Assembly (NCBI GenBank): GCA_030645475.1
Contig: JAUSMA010000014.1
Span: 124,001-188,000 of the forward strand
DNA: 64,000 nt
Source: Nitrospirota bacterium
Lineage (GTDB): Bacteria > Nitrospirota > Nitrospiria > Nitrospirales > Nitrospiraceae
Direction: 5' to 3'
Shown one piece after another: positions 10,091 through 19,733 of the stretch (positions within the stretch are counted from its first letter, which is position 1; each line of letters starts with the position of its first letter). A program made the position numbers and the translations under genes. The notes under the pieces were generated by a model, which searched no databases, was not told where the DNA came from, and was given only the letters and a program-made list of their open reading frames with translations.

Positions 10091-10695
10091 GCCCAGGCTC
10101 CAAAATTTTTGATCAGCCGTAACCCGACCGCCTGGCTCTTTTCAGGATGGAATTGGCAGGCCACGACATTGTCCCGCCAGATACTCGATACAAATGTCGT
10201 CCCGTAATCCGTCTTCGTCGCCGCAACGGCCTTGTCAGAAGGGTCGACATAAAATGAATGCACAAAATACCAGTACGATCCATCGGGAATCCCCTCGAAC
10301 AGGGGGCAGGGCCGCTCCATCATGACGTTGTTCCAACCCATGTGCGGCACCTTCAACCCCTGGTCGGCAGCAAACCGCCTAACCTTGCCGGGGATAATGC
10401 CGAGACCCTTGTGCGTGCCAAACTCCTCACTTTCTTCAAACAACAATTGGAGTCCCAAACAGATACCCAAAAATGGTTTACCCGATTGAATCGCTGCGCG
10501 AATCGGTTCCGCAAGCCCATAACGCTCGATGTTGGCCATACAATCGCCAAATGCGCCGACACCGGGCAATACGACATGGCTCGCATTCCCGATCACGCCC
10601 AGATCACGCGTAACTACCGCCTCATGCCCCACTGCCTCGAAAGCCTTGGAGACACTGCGGAGATTGCCCATGCCGTAGTCGATTATCGCAATCAT
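10087..10695 (-). CDS. hisH: Imidazole glycerol phosphate synthase, glutamine amidotransferase subunit
   Basis: 202-residue class I glutaminase that feeds ammonia to HisF. The nucleophile lies in PFLGICLGLQLLFE (Cys about 81), and the His/Glu pair in CQFHPEKSQ near the C-terminus. It opens the second his gene group, after the hairpin that follows hisB. Confidence 0.97.
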   Translation of the reverse strand: MIAIIDYGMGNLRSVSKAFEAVGHEAVVTRDLGVIGNASHVVLPGVGAFGDCMANIERYGLAEPIRAAIQSGKPFLGICLGLQLLFEESEEFGTHKGLGIIPGKVRRFAADQGLKVPHMGWNNVMMERPCPLFEGIPDGSYWYFVHSFYVDPSDKAVAATKTDYGTTFVSSIWRDNVVACQFHPEKSQAVGLRLIKNFGAWA

Positions 10696-10763
10696 AGAAC
10701 ATACCCACTGGTGGAAAGGACGTAACCATACCGCAACCAGGCTTGTCCTGCCACTCCTCTCTA

Positions 10764-10805
10764 TGAAAATAAAAAGGGGACAGGCAACTTATGGCCTGTC
10801 CCCTT
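10764..10805 (-). terminator. Rho-independent terminator after hisB
   Basis: Perfect 12-bp stem AAGGGGACAGGC / GCCTGTCCCCTT with an 8-nt loop (10774-10805). On the minus strand it is followed by TTTTTATTTT. It lies 32 nt after the hisB stop codon and divides the his genes into two transcription groups. Confidence 0.88.
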
Positions 10806-10836
10806 GAGCCGTTTAGCTTTATCAAACCGACGGGAT

Positions 10837-11445
10837 CTACAACATGCCCTTCGTCGACAGCACCTTTCCTGCCAACCGCTCTTCCGGCATCGTCGCTTGA
10901 TCCAACGCCTTGGCGAGGCCTTTGAAAATCGCTTCCATGATGTGGTGCGGGTTGCGCCCGTACATCAGATTCACATGCAAGTTGAGCCCACCGTGGGTGA
11001 CAAACGCCTGAAAGAAGTCTTCGAAGAGGCCGAGGTCGAACGTCTTGATCTTCCGATCGGGCAGATTCACGTTATAGACAAGATAGGGCCTGCCACTGAG
11101 ATCCACCGTGATCTGAGCCAGCGTTTCATCCAGCGGGAGCGAAGCAAAACCGAACCGTTTGATCCCGCCCTTCTCCCCCAATGCCTGATGCAGGGCCTTG
11201 CCCATTACGATGCCGACATCTTCCACCGTATGGTGTTCATCGATGTCGATGTCGCCCTTGGCCTTGACCGTCAGATCGAAAAACCCGTGCTTGGACAACA
11301 GTTCCAGCATATGGTCGAAAAACCGGATGCCGGTCTCGATCTTCCCTTGCCCGCTGCCATCCAACCGCCAGTCGACATGGATATCCGTTTCTTTGGTCGC
11401 GCGATGAATTGATGCCTGCCTGGGTGCCGATCCGTTCTTTTTCAT
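10837..11445 (-). CDS. hisB: Imidazoleglycerol-phosphate dehydratase
   Basis: 202 residues, monofunctional form without the phosphatase domain found in enterobacteria. The manganese-binding repeats are visible as [13 protein letters not shown] with DEHHTVED, and later [18 protein letters not shown]. It overlaps the hisD stop codon by 4 nt. A terminator hairpin follows. Confidence 0.97.
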   Translation of the reverse strand: MKKNGSAPRQASIHRATKETDIHVDWRLDGSGQGKIETGIRFFDHMLELLSKHGFFDLTVKAKGDIDIDEHHTVEDVGIVMGKALHQALGEKGGIKRFGFASLPLDETLAQITVDLSGRPYLVYNVNLPDRKIKTFDLGLFEDFFQAFVTHGGLNLHVNLMYGRNPHHIMEAIFKGLAKALDQATMPEERLAGKVLSTKGML

Positions 11446-12725
11446 GAAAACCTGCTTTGGGCTGATTTCGCGTGGGCGTCGAACCCTTCGATGTGTGCCA
11501 ACCGAACGAGATGATCCTTCACCTTGCTCAGCTCCTCTTTCGTGTAGTGAACGATATTGCTCACTTTGAGGTAGTCGTGGACAGAAAGGGCCGAAAAGAA
11601 ACGCGCCGTCCCGCCGGTCGGCAACACGTGATTTGGACCGGCCACGTAATCCGCCACCGACGGGGGAGTATATCGACCCAAGAAGAGCGCCCCCGCGTGA
11701 CGGATTTTCTCTAAATAGTCGAACGGCTCATCCACCGAGAGGGTCAAATGTTCCGGGGCAATCTCGTTGGCCACATCGATGGCTTCGTCCATGGTCGTGA
11801 CCACAAACGCCACCGAATGGCGCGCAATGGACTTGGCGGCAATCTTTTCCCGTTGCAACCCCTTCAGCTGGCTGCCGATGAGTCGCACCACGTCCTTCGC
11901 CAACTGCGCCGATGTGGTCACGAGATAGACCTGCGCATCTTCGTCATGCTCCGCTTCACAGAGGAGATCGGCCGCGACATGCGCCGCCTTGGCGTCGTCA
12001 TCTGCGACGACGAGCAGTTCGCTCGGACCGGCCACCATATCGATCCCGACCGTGCCAAAGAGGAGCCGCTTGGCCGTCGCCACATAAATATTCCCGGGCC
12101 CCACGATTTTGTCGACACGTTGGATCGTCTTGGTCCCGTACGCCATCGCACCGACGGCTTGCACGCCCCCGACGCGATAGATCTCCGTCACGCCGGCAAT
12201 ATCGGCGGCGACCAGCAAATAGGGATTGATCGGGCCTTTTTGCGGCGGCGTACACATCACCACGCGAGAGACGCCCGCCACCTTGGCTGGAATCGCGCAC
12301 ATCAACACCGATGAGGGATAGACGGCCTTGCCGCCCGGCACATAGACCCCTACCGCATCGACCGGCGTGATCACCTGCCCAAGCGTCGCCTCGTTGTCCT
12401 GATACATCCAGGTCTTGATGCGCTGGCGCTCATGAAACGACGTAATTCGCTGGGCCGCAAACCGGAGTGCGTCGCCCTCTTCTTTTCGGATGTGGAAGTA
12501 GGCCTCTTTGATTTCTTCGGGGGTGACTCGCAGCTCCGTGGCTTTCATGGAGACGCGGTCGAACTGTTTCGTATAGCGGAGGACGGCCTTATCGCCGCCC
12601 CGTTCCACGGCTTGCAAGATCGATTTGACCGTCTTTTCGACGGCAGCCCCTTGCACACGGGCACGCGACGTGACTTTTTTGAGTGCGGGGAGAAAGGCTC
12701 GCTCGGTGGAAGCCACGATCTTCAT
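11442..12725 (-). CDS. hisD: Histidinol dehydrogenase
   Basis: Zinc enzyme for the last two oxidations of histidine synthesis. ATG at 12725 gives 427 residues starting MKIVAST, and overlaps the hisG stop codon by 4 nt. The longer in-frame extension overlaps hisG and is rejected. Signatures include [34 protein letters not shown] and [12 protein letters not shown], which contain the NAD- and zinc-site residues. Confidence 0.97.
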   Translation of the reverse strand: MKIVASTERAFLPALKKVTSRARVQGAAVEKTVKSILQAVERGGDKAVLRYTKQFDRVSMKATELRVTPEEIKEAYFHIRKEEGDALRFAAQRITSFHERQRIKTWMYQDNEATLGQVITPVDAVGVYVPGGKAVYPSSVLMCAIPAKVAGVSRVVMCTPPQKGPINPYLLVAADIAGVTEIYRVGGVQAVGAMAYGTKTIQRVDKIVGPGNIYVATAKRLLFGTVGIDMVAGPSELLVVADDDAKAAHVAADLLCEAEHDEDAQVYLVTTSAQLAKDVVRLIGSQLKGLQREKIAAKSIARHSVAFVVTTMDEAIDVANEIAPEHLTLSVDEPFDYLEKIRHAGALFLGRYTPPSVADYVAGPNHVLPTGGTARFFSALSVHDYLKVSNIVHYTKEELSKVKDHLVRLAHIEGFDAHAKSAQSRFS

Positions 12726-13426
12726 GTACTCGTCCGTTTGACCGTTCGACGGGCTCCACGCGAAGGCTTGCGCGGAGCGGCTGTTCGAGGCCCGGTTGAT
12801 GTGCAACTGACGGCCCGGAGCTTTTGAATCAGCTCTGTGACCACCGTATGCTTCAGCTTCAGACTCGCTCGATTGACGACCAGCCGAGCCGTAGACTGCG
12901 CAATACACTCCACTTCGACGAGATTATGCGCCTTCAACGTATTGCCGGTCTCGACCAGATCGACGATCCGATCGGCCAGGCCGACCAAGGGCGCCAGCTC
13001 AATCGACCCGTACAACTTGATAATTTCGACCGGCACGCCGCGCTGATTGAAATACCGCTCGGTAATCTTCGGATACTTGGTCGCGACCCGAATTTTCGAG
13101 GACAGCCGATCCCGTGAGGCCTGTCCCTCAAGCGCAGCGACGGCGATTCTACACGCTCCGAATCCTAAATCCAATGGCTCATATACGTCGCTATCTTGCT
13201 CCATCAACACATCTTTTCCGACAATTCCGACATCCGCGGCGCCATATTCGACATAGGTCGGCACATCGGTCGGCCGCACAATGAGAAAGGTCATGCCGAT
13301 CTCCGGACAGGGGAACACGAGCCGGCGACTCTCGGTGGAAAGACTGCCCATGGCGTAGCCCGCACGACGAAACACGTCCAGCGTGAGGTCCAACATTTTC
13401 CCCTTCGACAAGGCAATTGTCAGCAT
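12722..13426 (-). CDS. hisG: ATP phosphoribosyltransferase, short form
   Basis: First enzyme of histidine synthesis. ATG at 13426 gives 235 residues starting MLTIALSKGKMLD. The PRPP-binding segment near VDLVETGNTLKAHN is present. It lacks the C-terminal ACT-like regulatory domain of long HisG, so by family knowledge it should need a HisZ partner, which is not in this window. The tail after about residue 205 is Arg/Thr-rich and unlike the family; it may be an extension created by the overlap with hisD. Confidence 0.93.
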   Translation of the reverse strand: MLTIALSKGKMLDLTLDVFRRAGYAMGSLSTESRRLVFPCPEIGMTFLIVRPTDVPTYVEYGAADVGIVGKDVLMEQDSDVYEPLDLGFGACRIAVAALEGQASRDRLSSKIRVATKYPKITERYFNQRGVPVEIIKLYGSIELAPLVGLADRIVDLVETGNTLKAHNLVEVECIAQSTARLVVNRASLKLKHTVVTELIQKLRAVSCTSTGPRTAAPRKPSRGARRTVKRTST

Positions 13427-13430
13427 GATG

Positions 13431-14708
13431 TCAGCGCGTCTCGACCGGAGCCGCCCCTTCTTTGTGACGGGTGATCGTCGCACCCAATCCACGCAGTTTC
13501 TCTTCCATCCGCTCATACCCACGATCCAGATGGTAGACCCGGAGAATCTCCGTGGTGCCTTCCGCCGCAAGCCCAGCCAAGAATAAGCCGGCGCTCGCAC
13601 GAAGATCGGAGGCCATCACCGGCGCCCCGGTGAGCCTGGTCGGCCCGGTCACCACCGCCCGGTTGCCCTCGACCTTAATATCGGCGCCCATCCGCCGCAA
13701 CTCCTCGACATGCATGAAGCGGCTCTCAAAGACCGTCTCCGTAATCACGCTCGTGCCCTCGGCCGCCGTCATCAAGGCCACCATCTGCGCCTGCATATCA
13801 GTAGGGAACCCTGGATAGGGCAACGTCCGGATGTCGATGCCTTTGAGCCGCGAAGCCGCATTGAGATGAATCCGGTCCTGCCCCACCTGCATCTCGACGC
13901 CGGATTCCCGTAGTTTCATCAACAGGGCATCCAAGTGGCCAGGACAGCATCGATTGACTGTAACCGCGCCCCGCGTGATAGCCCCGGCGACGAGATACGT
14001 GCCAGTTTCGATGCGGTCTGGGATGACGTCGTGATCGCTCCCGTGCAACTCACGGACTCCTTCGATCGTGATGACATCCGTTCCGGCACCGACGATGCGA
14101 GCCCCTCGCTTCACAAGAAAATTCGCAAGGTCCACGATCTCGGGTTCTTTCGCCGCGTTCTCAATGACCGTGGTCCCCTGGGCCAGCGTCGCGGCCATCA
14201 TCAGATTTTCCGTTCCAGTCACCGTCGGCGTGTCACAGTAAATATGTGCGCCAGTCAACCGCTTCGCGGTAGCGCGAATATACCCATGTTCCATCGAAAC
14301 TTCTGCACCCATTTTGGCCAGTCCGGCAAGATGGAGATTGACGGGCCGTGACCCGATCGCACAACCACCGGGCATCGACACCGTCGCTTCGCCCCATCGT
14401 GCCAACAGCGGCCCCAAGACCAGCACGGAGGCCCGCATGGTTTTGACAAGGTCGTAGGGGGCTTGGGTCGAGCTGATTATCCCCGCATCGATAACCGCAC
14501 GGTTCCCCTCATGGTGAACCTTTGCGCCCAGGATACCCAACAGCTTCCCCATGGTGACAACATCTACCACGCGGGGCACATTGGTAATCACGCACTCGCC
14601 GCCGCCAAGAATGGTGGAGGCCAAGATCGGCAACGCGGCATTCTTCGCCCCGCTGATCTGCACCTCTCCTCGAAGCGGTATTCCGCCGGTGATGACTGTC
14701 CGATCCAT
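13431..14708 (-). CDS. murA: UDP-N-acetylglucosamine 1-carboxyvinyltransferase
   Basis: Commits UDP-GlcNAc to peptidoglycan synthesis by transferring enolpyruvate from PEP. At 425 residues it has the normal length. The catalytic Cys is in [16 protein letters not shown] (about residue 118), and the N-terminal [12 protein letters not shown] motif is intact. The Cys form is fosfomycin-sensitive in known enzymes. It lies 4 nt before hisG and 6 nt after prmC, so cell-wall, translation and histidine genes share one transcript. Confidence 0.97.
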   Translation of the reverse strand: MDRTVITGGIPLRGEVQISGAKNAALPILASTILGGGECVITNVPRVVDVVTMGKLLGILGAKVHHEGNRAVIDAGIISSTQAPYDLVKTMRASVLVLGPLLARWGEATVSMPGGCAIGSRPVNLHLAGLAKMGAEVSMEHGYIRATAKRLTGAHIYCDTPTVTGTENLMMAATLAQGTTVIENAAKEPEIVDLANFLVKRGARIVGAGTDVITIEGVRELHGSDHDVIPDRIETGTYLVAGAITRGAVTVNRCCPGHLDALLMKLRESGVEMQVGQDRIHLNAASRLKGIDIRTLPYPGFPTDMQAQMVALMTAAEGTSVITETVFESRFMHVEELRRMGADIKVEGNRAVVTGPTRLTGAPVMASDLRASAGLFLAGLAAEGTTEILRVYHLDRGYERMEEKLRGLGATITRHKEGAAPVETR

Positions 14709-14714
14709 CTTGTC

Positions 14715-15623
14715 CTAGGCTCCCACTCGCTCCACAATCACCACCCGCTCAAGCCCCGCTTCATCCAGGACCAGCCGGTGAAATCTGTAGCCTGGCATCT
14801 GCTCGACAATCCGGCGCATCGCACGAGCCTGGCCGGCCCCAATTTCCATGATTACGGCACCGCCAAGAGACAGGTATCGACCGGATTCTTGTAATAACCG
14901 TTCGTGCAATTCCGTCCCCTGAGGCCCTGCCACCAGTGCACCTCGTGGCTCGAACAACCGCACCTCCGACTGAAGCGTTGCCCAATCTAGCTCAGGAATA
15001 TAGGGAGGGTTCGAGACAATAACGTCAACCTGCCCTTCCAGCTCTTGCTCCACCAATGGTCCCAGCAAGTCGCCTTCCAACCAGGTGATCCGCTCGCTGA
15101 CTCCAAGCCGAATAGCATTCTGCCTGGCCACATTGAGCGCAGGGCCGGAGAGATCGGTCGCGATGACCCTCGCATGAGGTCTCATCCGTGCAATCGCCAC
15201 GGCGATGCACCCGGATCCCGTGCAGACATCGACGATGGTGGCCGACCGATCGGCACAAATCCGTTGCGTAACATATTCAACCAGCAACTGAGTCTCGGGT
15301 CTCGGGATGAGCACCGCTGGATTGACAGTAAACTCCAGCCCGCAGAACTCCTGGGTCCCCAAAATATATTGCAGGGGCTCGCGGCTAACCCGCCGCGTGA
15401 TTACGCTTCTCGCGGCCAATAGCTCGGAAGAGGAGAGGAGTCGGTCTCGGTCGGTCACAACATGATGCGTGGAAAGATGGAGCACGTGCGCCATCATCCA
15501 CAGAGCTTCCTGCTCCGCAGTCTCGATGCCCGCCAGCTCCAGCAGCCGGCGCGCCTCGACGATGACCTCGCCAAGCGTGGCCTGGCTGACCGACTGAGGG
15601 AGAGGAGCGACCGCATCCATCAT
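14715..15623 (-). CDS. prmC: Release factor glutamine methyltransferase
   Basis: SAM-dependent enzyme that methylates the Gln of the GGQ motif of release factors. 302 residues: a helical N-terminal domain, then a Rossmann methyltransferase with VDVCTGSGCIAVAIA (SAM site) and the catalytic NPPYIP motif. It directly follows prfA, the gene for its substrate, with a stop/start overlap. Confidence 0.97.
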   Translation of the reverse strand: MMDAVAPLPQSVSQATLGEVIVEARRLLELAGIETAEQEALWMMAHVLHLSTHHVVTDRDRLLSSSELLAARSVITRRVSREPLQYILGTQEFCGLEFTVNPAVLIPRPETQLLVEYVTQRICADRSATIVDVCTGSGCIAVAIARMRPHARVIATDLSGPALNVARQNAIRLGVSERITWLEGDLLGPLVEQELEGQVDVIVSNPPYIPELDWATLQSEVRLFEPRGALVAGPQGTELHERLLQESGRYLSLGGAVIMEIGAGQARAMRRIVEQMPGYRFHRLVLDEAGLERVVIVERVGA

Positions 15624-16699
15624 TACGCAACCCCCACTTCTTGCTGGCGCTGCGCTTTCAACGCCTGAACGAATTCGTCGAGGTCGCCTTCGAGCACCTG
15701 CTCCAACTTATGCAAGGTCACACCGACGCGATGATCGGTCACCCGGTTCTGCGGGAAATTATAGGTGCGGATCTTTTCGCTCCGCTCGCCCGTGCCCACC
15801 TGGGCCTTGCGGTTCTGCGCGGTTTCCGCATCTTGCTTCTCCCGCTCCGCCTCGACGATTCTGGCTCGCAGAGTCCGCATCGCCTTTGTGCGGTTCTTCA
15901 GTTGCGACCGTTCGTCCTGACAACTCACCACCACTCCGGTTGGAATATGGGTGATCCGCACGGCCGACTTTGTCGTGTTGACGCTCTGGCCTCCGGCACC
16001 GGACGAACAGAAGGTGTCGATTCGAAGATCCATGGGATCGATCTGAACATCGACCTCGTCCACTTCGGGCATCACCGCAACGGTGACGGTCGAGGTATGA
16101 ATCCGGCCGCTCGCCTCGGTCACGGGGACACGCTGCACCCGGTGAACCCCGGCCTCGAACTTGAAATGACTGTACGCTCCCTTACCTTCAATCAGCGCAA
16201 CGACTCCCTTGTAGCCTCCGCCACCGATTTCTGTGGCTTCGACCACATCGACCTTAAAGCCCTTGCTCTCGGCATATTTACTGTACATGCGAAACAAGAC
16301 CCCGGCAAAAAGCGCCGCCTCATCACCACCGGTTCCGGCACGAATTTCGAAAAGCAGACTTTTTTCGTCTCGCGGATCTTTGGGAATGAGAAACTCTTGG
16401 GCCTGCTGCTCGATTTCAGCCTGCTGACGTTCGAGCTGCGCACTCTCTTCCATCGCCATCTTATGCATCTCGGTTCCGGCCGTGGGGTCCGCAAGGATTT
16501 GAACCGCTTCCTCCAACTGCCTGGCGTTGTCCCGATAGGTGACGAGCAGCTTGGCAGCCGGCTCGATATCCGTCCGCTCTTTATTGACTTTGTGGAGCTG
16601 CGAGGGTTGGCTCATCAAGGACGGGTCCATGAGCTGATTTGTCAACTCATCGAATCGAGTGGCCAACACTTCCCATTTCTTCAGTAAGACGGCTTCCAT
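15623..16699 (-). CDS. prfA: Peptide chain release factor 1
   Basis: Recognises UAA and UAG and triggers peptide release. ATG at 16699 gives 358 residues starting MEAVLLKKWEVL, the family length; the longer frame runs through the upstream terminator. The GGQ motif (SSGAGGQSVNTT) and the stop-codon-reading PVT tripeptide (RVPVTEASGRIHTS) are intact. Confidence 0.98.
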   Translation of the reverse strand: MEAVLLKKWEVLATRFDELTNQLMDPSLMSQPSQLHKVNKERTDIEPAAKLLVTYRDNARQLEEAVQILADPTAGTEMHKMAMEESAQLERQQAEIEQQAQEFLIPKDPRDEKSLLFEIRAGTGGDEAALFAGVLFRMYSKYAESKGFKVDVVEATEIGGGGYKGVVALIEGKGAYSHFKFEAGVHRVQRVPVTEASGRIHTSTVTVAVMPEVDEVDVQIDPMDLRIDTFCSSGAGGQSVNTTKSAVRITHIPTGVVVSCQDERSQLKNRTKAMRTLRARIVEAEREKQDAETAQNRKAQVGTGERSEKIRTYNFPQNRVTDHRVGVTLHKLEQVLEGDLDEFVQALKAQRQQEVGVA

Positions 16700-16740
16700 G
16701 GCCCCGTTTCCCTTAAAGTTCGCACTCCACCCCTGATGCA

Positions 16741-16783
16741 CAAAAACAAAGGGACCCTGCCCCTCAAGCGAAGCAGGGTCCCT
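16741..16783 (-). terminator. Rho-independent terminator after rpmE
   Basis: Perfect 11-bp stem AGGGACCCTGC / GCAGGGTCCCT (16750-16783), followed on the minus strand by TTTGTTTTTG. It sits between rpmE and prfA, so at least part of prfA transcription must start or read through here. Confidence 0.88.
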
Positions 16784-16802
16784 CGTATGATCACGTCTTG
16801 AG

Positions 16803-17009
16803 CTACTTCTCTTTCTTGGCGTACTTCTTCTTGAATCGTTCGACCCGTCCTTCGGTATCGATAATTTTCTGCGTCCCCGTGAAAAACGGATGGCAGTTTG
16901 AACAGATATCGACATTGATATCGCCGCCCGTCGATCGGGTCTTATATTTGTTGCCGCAGGCGCAATGCACCCCGACTTCCCGATACACGGGATGAATACC
17001 CTTCTTCAT
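16803..17009 (-). CDS. rpmE: 50S ribosomal protein L31
   Basis: 68 residues from ATG 17009 ([16 protein letters not shown]). Cys residues in HCACG and DICSNCH form the zinc-binding site, so this is the zinc-containing (C+) type. A GTG three codons upstream is possible, but GGGGAG is better placed for the ATG. It is flanked by rho upstream and a terminator downstream. Confidence 0.96.
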   Translation of the reverse strand: MKKGIHPVYREVGVHCACGNKYKTRSTGGDINVDICSNCHPFFTGTQKIIDTEGRVERFKKKYAKKEK

Positions 17010-17103
17010 AGTTCCCACTCCCCTGACGTCAAAATCTTCGACCTTCGCCCATTCGAAGGCCAGCTACTGTACCCTGTCTCGGCGACTAGTTACAAGTCGG
17101 ATG

Positions 17104-18351
17104 TTACCGGTTCATCGATTGGAGAAACTCCTGATTGGTCTTGGTGCCGTGCAGCTTGTCCATCAGAAACTCCATAGCTTCCATCGTTCCAAGCGGACTC
17201 AGCACCTTGCGCAAGATCCACATCTTGTTGAGGCGATCCTTGTCCACCAGCAATTCTTCTTTTCTCGTCCCGGACTGGCTGATATCGATGGCCGGGAAGA
17301 GCCGCTTGTCGGCCAGGCGGCGATCGAGATGGACTTCCATGTTGCCCGTTCCTTTGAATTCTTCAAAGATAACGTCGTCCATCCGGCTTCCGGTATCGAC
17401 CAGCGCCGTCGCCATGATGGTCAGACTGCCCCCGTTTTCGATGTTGCGGGCCGCGCCGAAGAACCGCTTCGGGCGTTGGAGGGCGTTCGAATCCAATCCT
17501 CCCGACAGTACCTTGCCGCTTGGCGGGGCAATCGTATTGTATGCACGAGCGAGACGGGTGATGCTATCCAGCAGCACCACGACATCTTTTTTATGTTCGA
17601 CCAGCCGCTTGGCCTTTTCGAGCACCATTTCAGCCACCTGTGCATGGCGCTGAGCCGGCTCATCGAAGGTGGAGCTGATGACTTCGGCCTTGACCTGTCT
17701 CTGCCAGTCGGTGACTTCTTCCGGCCGTTCGTCGATGAGCAACACGATCAAGGTCACTTCTTTATGGTTCTTCAGAATGGCCCTGGCGATGGCCTGCAGC
17801 ATCATCGTTTTGCCGGTTCGGGGAGCCGCAACGATCAGCCCACGCTGACCTTTGCCGATCGGGGTCGTGAGCTCCATCACGCGGGTGCAATATTCTTCAC
17901 GATCAAACTCAAGGTTCAGACGCTCTTCGGGATAGAGCGGCGTCAGGTTATCGAAGAGGATCTTGTCGCGGGACACTTCTGGATCTTCGAAGTTGACCTT
18001 CTCGACCTTCAGCAACGCGAAATACCGCTCGCTCTCCTTCGGCGGTCTGATCTGGCCGGAGACGGTGTCGCCGGTGCGCAAATTGAAACGCCGGATTTGA
18101 GAGGGGGATATGTAAATATCGTCGGGGCCTGGGAGATAGTTCGAATCGGGAGCACGCAGAAATCCGAATCCGTCGGGGAGCGTTTCGAGCACGCCCTCGC
18201 CAAAGACTACGCCATTATTCGCGGTTTGCGCCTGCAGAATCGCGAAAATCAATTCCTGCTTTCGCAGATTCGGTGCGCCATCGATCTTTAGATCGCGCGC
18301 CACCTCATTGAGATCGGCGATAGATTTCTGCTTCAGCTCCGCGAGATGCAT
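17104..18351 (-). CDS. rho: Transcription termination factor Rho
   Basis: Hexameric RNA helicase that ends transcription. 415 residues from ATG 18351 ([11 protein letters not shown]), chosen because GGGGGAGG lies 4 nt upstream; ATG 18375 is an alternative. The order is: N-terminal helix bundle, OSB RNA-binding fold ([18 protein letters not shown]), Walker A (APRTGKT), Walker B ([14 protein letters not shown]) and the Q-loop region. The compact N-terminus has no insertion. Confidence 0.98.
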   Translation of the reverse strand: MHLAELKQKSIADLNEVARDLKIDGAPNLRKQELIFAILQAQTANNGVVFGEGVLETLPDGFGFLRAPDSNYLPGPDDIYISPSQIRRFNLRTGDTVSGQIRPPKESERYFALLKVEKVNFEDPEVSRDKILFDNLTPLYPEERLNLEFDREEYCTRVMELTTPIGKGQRGLIVAAPRTGKTMMLQAIARAILKNHKEVTLIVLLIDERPEEVTDWQRQVKAEVISSTFDEPAQRHAQVAEMVLEKAKRLVEHKKDVVVLLDSITRLARAYNTIAPPSGKVLSGGLDSNALQRPKRFFGAARNIENGGSLTIMATALVDTGSRMDDVIFEEFKGTGNMEVHLDRRLADKRLFPAIDISQSGTRKEELLVDKDRLNKMWILRKVLSPLGTMEAMEFLMDKLHGTKTNQEFLQSMNR

Positions 18352-18710
18352 AACCTCCCCCTTCGTTTGTGTCATGAGTATCCTCTCAAGCCCTCAGCTG
18401 CGTCGTCATCGGCAGCGCTCGCACATGGTGAACCATGGGAAATTGTCCAGAAACCGAATGAATGGCAATGTCTTCGATGATCGATCGTATGTTGTGTGTA
18501 TTAACTAAAGAGGGTGACCCGTGAAGGACTTACTCGCTTACACCCGTCGCTAATCAGGGTACGGCTCTGTCTCATATCTGCGGATATTGTCGCAAGGGGA
18601 AACTCATGCCGAGCTGAATGTCTCTATGGCCTGAACGATTGTGGCTTGTTTCGAGATGCGCCCCGGAAGTCTTCTTGTGTGGAGAGAACGCTGATCCGAG
18701 CTGAGATATT
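18352..18710 (-). other. Long 5' leader of rho
   Basis: About 360 nt lie between the inferred transcription start and the rho start codon with no convincing reading frame. Long autoregulatory leaders are known for rho in other bacteria; whether this one works that way is inference. The remaining bases up to 18903 hold the rho promoter and the upstream region of the next, divergent gene. I see nothing else in them. Confidence 0.5.
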
Positions 18711-18716
18711 GATCTA

Positions 18717-18745
18717 AGGATAACGTGAGCGATGTGCCTTGTCAA
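18717..18745 (-). promoter_or_regulatory. sigma-70 promoter of rho
   Basis: Minus-strand TTGACA (18745-18740) and TATCCT (18722-18717) with a 17-bp spacer. The -35 box is a perfect consensus match. Confidence 0.78.
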
Positions 18746-18903
18746 CATGAATCACTTTCTATTTTCACCAACCCTCTTTCCCTCATATGCCCAGTCCAGC
18801 CGAAATCCCCCCCCCAGAATCCGATGATACGACTACGCCAGCCTTGCAGTTGCAGCCCAAAAGAATGGTGTGATACATGAGGAACTTCCTTTAGAGGTAC
18901 ACC

Positions 18904-19317
18904 ATGGCACATGACGACGAACAGGAACAGCACGAGCGAACATTTACATTATCCGAGGCTAATCACCTCATTCCCCAGCTGAACTCCAAGCTGATATCAA
19001 TCCAGCAGGCCAAGGCTGTCCTGGCTCGAACAAAGGATGAAATTCAGAAAGCTAGCGCAAGAGCTGAATATGGCGGGGGCAGCACTGTCGGGCATCTGTA
19101 CATCTCCGGTCTTCAGCAAGTCAGTACGAATCTTCAGGCGATCCAGGAGCTTGGCATCCTGGTGAAGGACCTGGACCTTGGCCTCTGTGACTTCCCCCAT
19201 CTTCGTGACGGTCGAGTGGTCTATCTCTGCTGGAAGCTCGGAGAGCAAGAAGTTCGCTGGTGGCATGAAACGACCACCGGCTACAAAGATCGCTGTCCCA
19301 TCGAGGATCTTGCCTGA
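18904..19317 (+). CDS. DUF2203 family protein
   Basis: 137 residues. The N-terminus (RTFTLSEANHLIPQLNSKL) and the C-terminal half with CDFPHLRDGRVVYLCWKLGE and a WWHE motif are characteristic of DUF2203, a family of unknown function. An AGAGGT site precedes the ATG. The YciI gene follows 34 nt downstream. Confidence 0.85.
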   Translation: MAHDDEQEQHERTFTLSEANHLIPQLNSKLISIQQAKAVLARTKDEIQKASARAEYGGGSTVGHLYISGLQQVSTNLQAIQELGILVKDLDLGLCDFPHLRDGRVVYLCWKLGEQEVRWWHETTTGYKDRCPIEDLA

Positions 19318-19351
19318 ACTCAACATTTTATAGTGCCGTCGAGGTATCAAG

Positions 19352-19630
19352 ATGAAATTCGTTATTCTCGGATTCGACGGTCCCGACGGGGAGGCCAAGC
19401 GAAAAATCCATCGCCCTGCGCATCTCGCCAAGATGGAGCCCCTCGACGCGCAAGGCCGGGTTGTGTTGGCCGGTCCGCTCACGGATAAAACCGGGAGCCT
19501 GATCGTCATTGAGGCGGACTCGCTGGAAGATGCACAGCAATTCGCCCGCGAAGACCCCTATACCGTCCATGGTGTATTTGAACGGGTCGAAGTCCATCCA
19601 TTCGTTCAAGTCTTCCCGAAAGCGCGCTAA
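19352..19630 (+). CDS. YciI-like protein
   Basis: 92 residues with the ferredoxin-like YciI fold: an N-terminal MKFVILGFDG strand, the conserved HRPAHLAKM helix, VLAGPLTD, and a C-terminal SLEDAQQFAREDPY helix. Family members have a proposed His/Asp active site but few known reactions. It is probably co-transcribed with the DUF2203 gene. Confidence 0.88.
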   Translation: MKFVILGFDGPDGEAKRKIHRPAHLAKMEPLDAQGRVVLAGPLTDKTGSLIVIEADSLEDAQQFAREDPYTVHGVFERVEVHPFVQVFPKAR

Positions 19631-19733
19631 CCCTAGGCCTGCGAGCCACGCGTCGTGTCCCTAACTCCCCATAGATACCTGCCCCTGCTTTCGTTGCGTT
19701 GCCCCTTCACCAATCGAGCGGTATAGTTGTCTA

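Noticed and set aside
15641-16687. 348-codon plus-strand frame opposite prfA
   Set aside because: Antisense shadow of prfA; the same GC-rich codon effect as elsewhere.
17101-18291. 396-codon plus-strand frame opposite rho
   Set aside because: Antisense shadow of rho; no ribosome binding site or domain.
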